DNA from: Bifidobacteriaceae bacterium
Lineage (GTDB): Bacteria > Actinomycetota > Actinomycetes > Actinomycetales > WQXJ01
NCBI GenBank assembly: GCA_031270825.1
Contig: JAISXH010000036.1
Coordinates: 20,693 to 84,692 of the forward strand
Direction: 5' to 3'
Length of the DNA stretch: 64,000 nt
In this document: piece after piece, positions 1 through 7,873 of the stretch
Position numbering within the stretch: position 1 is the stretch's first letter
Layout: the number at the start of each line of letters is the position of its first letter
The notes under the pieces: generated by a model
Told to the model about the DNA's origin: nothing
Seen by the model: only the letters and a program-made list of their open reading frames with translations
Databases searched by the model: none
Made by a program: the position numbers and the translations under genes

Positions 1-3000
1 GACGTGGACACCCCACAGACTGTGAACTTCGGGGATATCACTTTCAAGACGCCGGGGACCTACGAGTTCCTGGCCACAGAGGTCGCCGTGAACACGGGTC
101 CGGGGGTGTCTAAGACGGCTAGTTCTTTCGGTTTCACGGTGAAGGTCGAGGATGTTGCGGGGACGTTGACTCCCACGCCCACTTATCCCCTTGGCGGGAT
201 CGCGTTTGTGAACCAGTATGTGGCTTCGTCGGTGGATCTGGTCTTGACTGGCTTCAAGGAGCTGACCCCCGACGATTCTTTGCTCAAACCGGATGATCCG
301 AAGGAGAAGTTCGAGTTCACGTTGGCGGGCGTGGGCGGAGCGCCGGTTCCGTCTTCTTTGACGGCGAAGAATGACGAGTCTGGCACGATTGATTTCGGCT
401 TGGTGACTTACGAGTTGGATGATCTTGGCGGGCAGGCTTCTAAGACGTTCACCTATACGGTGACTGAGAAAGCCACTTCTATCGGCGGGGTGGACGACGA
501 CCCGAATCCGGTGAAGACTTTCACGGTCACGGTGGCGGATGATCGGACCGCGGCCGCGTTGGAGGTGACCGCGACCAGTCCGGCGAGCCCGGATCGGTTG
601 TTCCAGTTCACTAACACTTACAGCGCCGATGAGGCGGTCTTGGCGCTGCCGCAGGCGTCGAAGACGATCGCCGGGCGTGGCTTCTTGAGCACCGATTCGT
701 TCAGTTTCGACCTGACGACGACGTCGGCGAACCCGCCGGACGGTATTGAGAACAACACCGGGACCCAAACCGAGTCGGTCGGCGGCGCGGGGGGCGCCAC
801 CAAGACGTTCAACTTCGCGGACATCGAGTTCTCCAGGCCTGGCACCTATGTGTTCGGGATCGCGGAGGACTTGACCGGCCTTCCTGGGGCCTTGTCGCCT
901 GATGACGGCACTTGCGCTTTCACGGTGAGCGTGACCGACGACGGCGCCGGCCAGCTAGACGCCGCGATCACTAGCACGGATCCCAGTCCCGTGGCGGAGT
1001 GTTTCGCGTTTGAGAACACTTACACTCCGGATGCGGCGGAGTTGGAAGTCAACGGCCTCAAGTCGTTGGTGTTCGACCCGTCCGACGCTCCTTTGGATTT
1101 GACGTTGGCGGATTTGGTGTCTGACTACACCTTCACGCTGACCGCGCTGGACGGCGGCCCGATGCCTGACGGTTGCGGCGCCTTGTCTTGCCCAGTGTCG
1201 ATGGACGCGTCGGGGGCTATCGATTTCGGCAAGGCCGTGTTCGCCAAGAGCCTCCTGCCCACGGGCGATATGCAGCGGGATTTCGAGTATCGGGTGGTCG
1301 AGGCCGGCTCGCATGGCGGGGTGGTCAACGATCCGAATGCGGCTGTGTTCACGGTTAGTCTGACGGACGACGGTTCGGGGAAGCTGGACGCGAAAGTCGT
1401 CACGCCGGCTAGCGGCCCCACGTTCAGTTTCACCAACACCTATGCGGTCGAAGGCGTGGAGACGAATCCGATCGACGCGAACAAGACCCTCGACAACCGC
1501 GATTTCAACGCCGACGAGTTCGATTTCGTGATCACAGCCTTGGATCAGGACACCAAGGCCGCGGTGACCGCCGGTTTGGTGGTGTTGCCGCCTCAGGTCC
1601 AGGTTTCGGGCGGCGCGGCTGGCGTGGCGGAGGCGTTCGCGTTCGACCCCATTTGGTTCGCCAGGCCGGGTGTGTACTCGTTCCGGGCGAGCGAGTTGCC
1701 TGGGCTGCCGGCCCACATCAACCCGACTGTCAATTTCCACGATTTCACCGTGACGGTCACCGACAACAAGGACGGGACTTTGTCGGCGGTCCCGGGCTAT
1801 CCGAGCGGCGGGCTGGCTTTTGTGAACACCTATGAGACCAACCAGGTCACGCTGTCGCTCGACGGCGCGAAGGTGATCGCGCAGGAGGCCTCCTCGGGTT
1901 TGGGCTATTCGGACATCGCCGGGGCTTGCGAGTTCACGATCTCGGGTGGCGCCGGCGGCCCGGCGATCCCGTCCGCGCCGGCGCATATGGACGGCCAGGG
2001 GAACATTTCCTTCGGGAGTGTGGTTTACACCCAGGCGATGTTGGGCGGCCAGTCGTCTGAGACCTTCACTTACACGGTGGCCGAGGACTGCGGCTCTTAT
2101 GGCGGCCTGGCCCAGGATTCGGATCAGAGCTTCTCGATCACGGTCGCTGACGACGGCGCCGGCAACCTTTCCTACACGTCTAGCCCGGCTTCGGGCGCGC
2201 TGTTCGAGTTCGAGAACACGTATTCGGTCGCGCCGGTCGAGGTGCCGGTCAGCGCCACTGTGACGCTGGTGGGCCGTGACGGCTTGCCGGGCGAGAAGTT
2301 CGTGTTCAGGGTCAGCGACACGACACCGGTTCCGGCCTGGTTGCGGCGGGCTTTGCCGGCGGAGGTGGAGGTCGACGCGGGCGGCAACGGCGTTCCGGTG
2401 GTGATCCCGTTGGGGGCTATCGAGTTCCAGACGCCGGGCAGGCTTCAGTTCACCGTCGCCCAGGACACGACCGGTCTGGAGCCGGGTGTCACGGCCACCA
2501 ACAACAACCTGACGTTTGTGGTGGAAGTGGTCGACGATCATAACGGCGGCTTGGATTATTCGGTCACCTACGCTGACGGCGCCGATGGTCTGGCGTTCGT
2601 CAACACTTATGCGACCACGGATGTGACCAGGCCGTTCGCGGGGAACAAGATTTTGCGTCTGGATCCTGACGATGGTTCGTTGGCGTTGGGCACAGGCGAT
2701 CTGGCGGGGGCGTTCAGTTACGCTTTGACGGCCCCGGCGGGCACGCCGTTGCCGAGCGAGTGTGTTGTCGGCGATCCTTGCGTGGTCTCCAACGACGCCA
2801 CCGGGACGGTCTCGTTCGGTTCGGTGACTTATGGTTTCGCCGATCTGGCGGGACAGACCTCGAAGGTGTTCACATACACTGTCGAGGAGTCGGGTGGTTA
2901 CCCGGGTGTTGTGAATGACCCGGTTTCCTCCCGGGATGTGAGGGTCCAGGTGGAAGACAATTTGGACGGCACTCTCAAGGTGACGGTGCTGGACTTCCTG

Positions 3001-4371
3001 CGTGATGTGGTCGATCCTTGGTTCGCTTTCACGAACGTGTATTCGGTGGTTCCGACACGCACGGAGATCACGGCGACGGCGGTCCTGGACGGCCGGCCGA
3101 TGGCGGCTGGCGAGGTGTTCCGGTACAGGTTGATAGCGCTGAACGACTTGGCGGCGCTTGTGCCGTTGCCTGGCCCGGTGACTGTCAGCGCGGCCGGCGA
3201 GGGCGAAGTGGTCGCCTTCAGCTTCGGCGAGCTCGAGTTCCCCGGCCCGGGCGAATACATTTTCGAGGCCTATCAGGAGATCGCCACCCGTCTGCCGCCC
3301 GGGGTCAGCGAGGTGGCGGGCCGGTTCGTGTTCAAGGTCGTGATCGAAGACGCCAAGGACGGGACTTTGACGGCCACGGTGGTGTATCCCGAGGGCGATA
3401 TCGCTTTCGAGAACCAGTACACCGCCCAACATGTGAACCTGGATTTCAATGGCATCAAGGTGCTGGATCTGGCTGATCCGGCGTTGGGTTTGACGTTGGC
3501 GGACATCGCCGACCGGTATCGGTTCACGGTGCGGGCGGTGACTCCGGGGGCGCCGTTGCCGGCCAGTCCGACGGCCTCGAACCAGGCGTCCGGGCAGGTG
3601 TCGTTCGGCCAGGCGGTCTACACGTTGGAGGATCTGGACGGCCAGCCTTCTAAGGCTTTCACTTATGAGGTCTTAGAGTCCGGCGCGGTGCCGGGCGTGG
3701 TCAACGATCCGGAGGCGCAGACCGGCAAGAGGTTCACGGTCACGGTGACCGATGACGGTCTGGGCCACTTGGTGCAGACCACCGAACCGTCGGCGCCGTT
3801 GTTCACGTTCGTCAACACCTATGGTGTGGCGCCGGTGTCAGTCGATGTGGTTGCGACCAAGGTGTTGGAGGGCCGGGGCTTGGAGGCTGGGGAGTTCACG
3901 TTCAGCTTGTCTCAGGGCGATCAGGTCCTTCAGAGCCTGGCCAACGCGGCCGACGGGTCGGTCGCGTTCGACCCTGTGACGTTCACCAGGCCGGGCGCTT
4001 ATTCGTTGACCGTCTCCGAGACCGCCGGGTCGGCTGATGGCGTCTACTACGACAGCCACGTCGCCGTCCTGAATTTGGTGGTCGAGGACGACGGCGAAGG
4101 CGGCCTGGTCGTGGCGCCCTATGAGGCCCAGGGCGGTCTGGTGTTCACGAACGCTTACACGCCGCCGCCAGGACCGGAGCCAGAGCCGACACCGACCCCG
4201 ACACCCACGCCTACCCCGACGCCGACGCCGTCGGCGGGCGCCTCGGGTGATCTGCCCTGGACCGGGGCCGACCCGCTCGGGCGGGTGTGGCTGGCTGTCG
4301 TGTTGGTGGCCCTAGGGGCGGTCCTGCTGCTGACCGGCCGGCGCCGGGCACTGGCCAAGAGCCGGAGCTGA
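1..4371 (+). CDS. LPxTG-anchored surface protein with alternating isopeptide pilin-type domains (5' truncated)
   Basis: The reading frame is open from base 1, so the true start and signal peptide lie upstream. The visible 1455+ residues contain eleven consecutive domains of about 115 residues, each ending in an F-x-N-x-Y motif. They alternate strictly between two types. Type B has an SKT/NKT/TKV strand and a PGxYxF-x3-E motif. Type A has a GxK strand and FTYTVxE. This is the layout of FctA/Spy0128-like domains, in which a Lys bonds to the terminal Asn, helped by a Glu. The tail is a Pro-Thr linker, then the sorting signal LPWTG, a hydrophobic helix and an Arg/Lys-rich end, so sortase should attach the protein to peptidoglycan. 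The likely role is an adhesin stalk or pilus-like fibre. No sortase gene is visible in the window. Confidence 0.85.
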   Translation, partial: DVDTPQTVNFGDITFKTPGTYEFLATEVAVNTGPGVSKTASSFGFTVKVEDVAGTLTPTPTYPLGGIAFVNQYVASSVDLVLTGFKELTPDDSLLKPDDPKEKFEFTLAGVGGAPVPSSLTAKNDESGTIDFGLVTYELDDLGGQASKTFTYTVTEKATSIGGVDDDPNPVKTFTVTVADDRTAAALEVTATSPASPDRLFQFTNTYSADEAVLALPQASKTIAGRGFLSTDSFSFDLTTTSANPPDGIENNTGTQTESVGGAGGATKTFNFADIEFSRPGTYVFGIAEDLTGLPGALSPDDGTCAFTVSVTDDGAGQLDAAITSTDPSPVAECFAFENTYTPDAAELEVNGLKSLVFDPSDAPLDLTLADLVSDYTFTLTALDGGPMPDGCGALSCPVSMDASGAIDFGKAVFAKSLLPTGDMQRDFEYRVVEAGSHGGVVNDPNAAVFTVSLTDDGSGKLDAKVVTPASGPTFSFTNTYAVEGVETNPIDANKTLDNRDFNADEFDFVITALDQDTKAAVTAGLVVLPPQVQVSGGAAGVAEAFAFDPIWFARPGVYSFRASELPGLPAHINPTVNFHDFTVTVTDNKDGTLSAVPGYPSGGLAFVNTYETNQVTLSLDGAKVIAQEASSGLGYSDIAGACEFTISGGAGGPAIPSAPAHMDGQGNISFGSVVYTQAMLGGQSSETFTYTVAEDCGSYGGLAQDSDQSFSITVADDGAGNLSYTSSPASGALFEFENTYSVAPVEVPVSATVTLVGRDGLPGEKFVFRVSDTTPVPAWLRRALPAEVEVDAGGNGVPVVIPLGAIEFQTPGRLQFTVAQDTTGLEPGVTATNNNLTFVVEVVDDHNGGLDYSVTYADGADGLAFVNTYATTDVTRPFAGNKILRLDPDDGSLALGTGDLAGAFSYALTAPAGTPLPSECVVGDPCVVSNDATGTVSFGSVTYGFADLAGQTSKVFTYTVEESGGYPGVVNDPVSSRDVRVQVEDNLDGTLKVTVLDFLRDVVDPWFAFTNVYSVVPTRTEITATAVLDGRPMAAGEVFRYRLIALNDLAALVPLPGPVTVSAAGEGEVVAFSFGELEFPGPGEYIFEAYQEIATRLPPGVSEVAGRFVFKVVIEDAKDGTLTATVVYPEGDIAFENQYTAQHVNLDFNGIKVLDLADPALGLTLADIADRYRFTVRAVTPGAPLPASPTASNQASGQVSFGQAVYTLEDLDGQPSKAFTYEVLESGAVPGVVNDPEAQTGKRFTVTVTDDGLGHLVQTTEPSAPLFTFVNTYGVAPVSVDVVATKVLEGRGLEAGEFTFSLSQGDQVLQSLANAADGSVAFDPVTFTRPGAYSLTVSETAGSADGVYYDSHVAVLNLVVEDDGEGGLVVAPYEAQGGLVFTNAYTPPPGPEPEPTPTPTPTPTPTPTPSAGASGDLPWTGADPLGRVWLAVVLVALGAVLLLTGRRRALAKSRS

Positions 4372-4404
4372 CCAAACCGGAAGGAAGGTTACTGGACCAG
4401 GGCG

Positions 4405-5217
4405 CTAGGCGGCGGCGCCAGCCGCCGCCGCGTCCACCAGCCACAAGGTCCGGTCACGCCCAGCGGCCAACGCCGCCGGCGCCGCCGTGTCGGCGCTGGC
4501 GGCCTGGCCGTCGCGGACCGGACAGTTGACGGACGGGTCAACCAGTTCGGCCGTCCCGGCCAGTGCTGCCGGCGCTGGCGCGGGCGGAGCGCTGAGGGCT
4601 GCCGCGACCGCGTTCCGCTTGGCCTGCCCGGCCGCCACCAGCCAGACCTGGGCGGCGGCGTTGATGGTGTCCAGGGTCAAAGACACCCGCGCGGGCGGGG
4701 GCTTGGGCGAATCCGGCACCGCGAAGGCGCCGGGCACTTCGATGCCAGCGCCATCGCCGGCTCCCGGGAAGATCGAGGCGACATGGCCGTCGGGTCCCAC
4801 GCCCAGCAGGACGAGCGAAAACACCACCTGGTGGCGGCGCAATTCGGCGGTGTAGTCGCGGGCGGCCTGGACCAGGGACAGGCCCTGATCGGGACTGGCG
4901 ACGGGATGGATCCCGCCGGCGGCCTCCGGCAGGTGGTCGAGCAGCGCCCGGTGCGCCCGCCAATCATTGCGGTCTGGGCCGCCGGCCGCCACAAAGCGCT
5001 CATCGCCCCACCAAAAGTGCACGTCAGGCCAGGACACGGCGCCCAGGAGAGTGTTGGCGCGGACGCGCTCCAGGACGGCTATGCCGGTGTCGCCGCCGGT
5101 CAGCGCCACATGGATGGGCGAGGTCAAAGACTGCGACTCGAGCAAGAATGACACCAGCCGCTGAGCGGTGGCCTCGACCACCGAGGCCGGATCCGGCAAC
5201 ACGATCACGTCTCTCAT
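4405..5217 (-). CDS. pgl: 6-phosphogluconolactonase
   Basis: Hydrolyses 6-phosphogluconolactone in the oxidative pentose-phosphate pathway (cytoplasm). The 270-residue product has the Pgl/DevB signatures: ALTGGDTG near residue 40, the WGDERF stretch near residue 70, and a VLLGVGPDGHVASIFPG block in the middle. Length is normal for the family. The ATG at 5217 overlaps the opcA stop by 4 nt (ATGA), which fixes the start and implies translational coupling. It is the last gene of the tkt-zwf-opcA-pgl operon. The C-terminal third is Ala-rich and less conserved. Confidence 0.93.
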   Translation of the reverse strand: MRDVIVLPDPASVVEATAQRLVSFLLESQSLTSPIHVALTGGDTGIAVLERVRANTLLGAVSWPDVHFWWGDERFVAAGGPDRNDWRAHRALLDHLPEAAGGIHPVASPDQGLSLVQAARDYTAELRRHQVVFSLVLLGVGPDGHVASIFPGAGDGAGIEVPGAFAVPDSPKPPPARVSLTLDTINAAAQVWLVAAGQAKRNAVAAALSAPPAPAPAALAGTAELVDPSVNCPVRDGQAASADTAAPAALAAGRDRTLWLVDAAAAGAAA

Positions 5218-6194
5218 GAATTGGCATCCTCGGGTCCCGGTGGGATTGGCGGACCGCCGGCCAGGTAGCGGGGCAGCGCCTCCTCGACCAGATGGCCGTA
5301 GGCCAGGTCCGGCTCCAGCCGCCGCAATTCCTCGGCCAGCGCCTCGGCCCGGCTGCGGCGGCTTAGCGTCACCACGCGATCGACCTGCCCGCTGATGCGG
5401 AGCACGGCTTGGGACTCCTCTGACTCCTTGTCCAGCAGGACGCGCCGGCCGCCGGCGAGGCGGAACTCAACTGCTGTCAAGAACGGCGAGTCGGCTATCT
5501 GGCGCCGGGTCGGCACTCCCAGCCGGTCTGTCAGCCAGGCCGCCATCAGGTACGATGCCGTCGAGTCAGGTCCGGTCACCGTGGCCGCGGCGACCGCCGT
5601 CAGGGGCGGGATCTCCAGGGCCGCCGCCAACTGCGCCCGCCAGGGGGTCAGCCTGGTCCAGGTCAGATCGGTGTCGCCGGGGGTGTATCCAGTGGTCAGC
5701 GCGGCCACCAGGGGCAGCGGACCGGCCTCGCCGGCCAGATGGCGCTCGGCCACGGTGGCGTCGGTGATCCGGCGCGAGGCCAAGGTGCCCAGACGGTCCT
5801 GGGAGGGCAGGTCCGGCCAGACATCCGGCCACCAAACCACCACCGGAGCGTCCGGCAGCAGCAGCGGAGTGGCCACGGCGTCCAAATGCCGCCCTGGGGC
5901 GCCTCGCAGCCGCAGGACTATCACCTCCGACGCGCCCGCGTCTGATCCGACCCTGATCTGGGCGTCCATCGAGGCGGGGCCGTCAAGATCCTCGGCGGTG
6001 AGCACAATCACCCGGCAGGGATGCTCTATCGAGGCCAGATTCGCGGCCTGGATCGAGGTTTCGATGTCGCCTGCTTCGCAGTGGATGATCAGGGTCAGCA
6101 CCCGCCCCAGGGCGGCGACGCCGCCGTCTTGGCGCAATTCGACCAGCTTGGTGGCGACATGCGCGGTCGAGGTCGCGTACAGCGGAATGATCAT
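5214..6194 (-). CDS. opcA: Glucose-6-phosphate dehydrogenase assembly protein OpcA
   Basis: OpcA-family protein (326 residues), an accessory and redox/allosteric partner of Zwf in actinobacteria and cyanobacteria. Family features visible are an N-terminal segment beginning MIIPLYATST, a central VVWWPDVWPD block, and a C-terminal region near CPVRD-like positions of related proteins that is less clear here. I chose the ATG at 6194 rather than the in-frame ATG at 6206, because 6194 makes the same 4-nt ATGA overlap with zwf as the other junctions and matches the usual OpcA N-terminus. It sits directly between zwf and pgl, as in other actinobacteria. Confidence 0.9.
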   Translation of the reverse strand: MIIPLYATSTAHVATKLVELRQDGGVAALGRVLTLIIHCEAGDIETSIQAANLASIEHPCRVIVLTAEDLDGPASMDAQIRVGSDAGASEVIVLRLRGAPGRHLDAVATPLLLPDAPVVVWWPDVWPDLPSQDRLGTLASRRITDATVAERHLAGEAGPLPLVAALTTGYTPGDTDLTWTRLTPWRAQLAAALEIPPLTAVAAATVTGPDSTASYLMAAWLTDRLGVPTRRQIADSPFLTAVEFRLAGGRRVLLDKESEESQAVLRISGQVDRVVTLSRRSRAEALAEELRRLEPDLAYGHLVEEALPRYLAGGPPIPPGPEDANS

Positions 6195-7873
6195 GGCCGC
6201 CTCCATTCCCGGCCGTCGCGAGCGAGCAGCCGATCGGCCCCGGCGGGCCCCCAGGTTCCAGCCTGATACGGTTCCGGGCGCGAATCGAGCGAAGCCCAGT
6301 ACTCCTCCACCGGATCGATCACGCGCCAGGATTCATCGACTTCCCGAGCCCTTGGGAAGAGCGGGTCCTGGCCCAACAGGACGTCCAGAATCAACGGCTC
6401 GTAGGCGTCCGGCAACGACTCGGTGAAGGCGTGCCCGTAAGAGAAGTCCATCGTCACGTCGCGCACGTCCATGTCGGTCTGGGGCACTTTGGCGCCGATC
6501 CTAAGGGTGATGCCCTCATCCGGCTGGATGCGAATGACCAGCGCGTTCGCGCCCGAGGGCCGTCCCTGCAAACAGAAGTCCGGCCACGGACTGCCGGAAG
6601 GGCGCTTGGCGCCGAACGTGGCCGCCGCAGCGGACTCGGCCGCTGGCGCGAACTCAGTCGCCGGCCCGGACGCCGCCGCCGAAACGGGTTCGGCCGCTGG
6701 TCCGAACTCGGCCACCGGGCCGGGCTGGGCCGCCCCGGCGCATTCGGCCTGGTTGTCGGCGCGCCGGAAAATGATCGCCACCTCGGTCACGCGGCGGCCC
6801 AAACGCTTGCCGGTGCGCAGATAGAACGGAGTGTCCCGCCAGCGGTCCGTTCGGACCGCCAGTTTGAGCGCCCCATAGGTGTCCGTCACCGAGTCTGCCC
6901 TGATGCCCGGTTCGTCCAGGTAGCCGCGCACAGGGATATTGCCCTGCCAGCCGGCGGTGTACTGCCCGCGGACCGCGCATTCGCCCACCGGGCCGGGGAT
7001 CGCCACCGCCGCCAGGGCGGCCTCTTTGGCCGCCCGCAAGTCGGCCGCGCCGAAGGAGGCCGGCTTGTCCATCGCGATTATGGCCAGGAGCTGGAGCAAG
7101 TGGTTTTGCATCACATCGCGGGTGGCCCCGATCCCGTCGTAATAGCTGGCCCGGGATCCCACCCCCAGTTCTTCAGCCATGGTGATTTGGACGTGGTCCA
7201 CGTGCTCGGAGCACCACAGTGGCTCGAAGACCTGGTTGGTGAAACGCATCGCCAGCATGCCGCGGACGGTTTCCTTGCCCAGGTAATGATCGATCCGGAA
7301 GACGCTGGCCGGGTCGAAGACCTGGCTGAGGGTGGCGTCCAGGGCCTGGGCCGAACTCAGGTCATGTCCGAACGGCTTCTCGATCACCACCTTGGCGTCC
7401 GGTCCCCGGGCGGCCAAGCCGGAACTGGCCAAGTGGCCGCAAATGACCCCGAAAGTGGCGGGCGGCATCGACAAATAGAAAACGCGCCGACCACCGGTGC
7501 CGAAACTGGCGTCGGAGCGATCCAACACCTGGCGTAGCCGGTCATAGGTCGAGGCCTCGGCGATGTCTCCGCTGACATAGGTCATCGAGGCGCTCAATTG
7601 CTCCCACACGCGCTGGCGGAAGGGCGTGCGCGCCCCGGAGGCGACGGCCGCATGGGCCTGGCCGACGAATTCGGCGGTGGTCCACTCAGAGCGGGCCACG
7701 CCGGTCAAGGAGAACCCGGCCGGCAACAGGCCGCGATTGGCCAGATCATAGATGGCGGGCAGGATCTTGCGGCGGGCCAGATCGCCGGTCACGCCGAAAA
7801 TGGTCAGCGCGCATGGCGGCGGCACCCTGGGGACGCGCTGGTCCAGAGGGTCGACCAGCGGATTGACGCTCAC
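6191..7873 (-). CDS. zwf: Glucose-6-phosphate 1-dehydrogenase
   Basis: Oxidises glucose-6-phosphate with NAD(P)+, committing carbon to the pentose-phosphate pathway. The product (560 residues from a GTG start) has the nucleotide-binding GVTGDLARRK near residue 25 and the catalytic RIDHYLGKE block, followed by the usual FxNxxFEPLWC stretch. The GTG at 7873 overlaps the tkt stop (GTGA), which rejects the much longer upstream extension of the open frame. It is about 50 residues longer than usual because of an Ala/Pro-rich insert (about nt 6548-6752) before the conserved NALVIRIQPDEG segment. The insert is in frame and probably a surface loop. Confidence 0.94.
   Translation of the reverse strand: MSVNPLVDPLDQRVPRVPPPCALTIFGVTGDLARRKILPAIYDLANRGLLPAGFSLTGVARSEWTTAEFVGQAHAAVASGARTPFRQRVWEQLSASMTYVSGDIAEASTYDRLRQVLDRSDASFGTGGRRVFYLSMPPATFGVICGHLASSGLAARGPDAKVVIEKPFGHDLSSAQALDATLSQVFDPASVFRIDHYLGKETVRGMLAMRFTNQVFEPLWCSEHVDHVQITMAEELGVGSRASYYDGIGATRDVMQNHLLQLLAIIAMDKPASFGAADLRAAKEAALAAVAIPGPVGECAVRGQYTAGWQGNIPVRGYLDEPGIRADSVTDTYGALKLAVRTDRWRDTPFYLRTGKRLGRRVTEVAIIFRRADNQAECAGAAQPGPVAEFGPAAEPVSAAASGPATEFAPAAESAAAATFGAKRPSGSPWPDFCLQGRPSGANALVIRIQPDEGITLRIGAKVPQTDMDVRDVTMDFSYGHAFTESLPDAYEPLILDVLLGQDPLFPRAREVDESWRVIDPVEEYWASLDSRPEPYQAGTWGPAGADRLLARDGREWRRP

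Noticed and set aside
955..3432. 825-codon minus-strand frame opposite the surface protein
   Set aside because: Shadow of a GC-rich coding sequence; no recognisable motif, while the plus-strand frame shows eleven regular domains.
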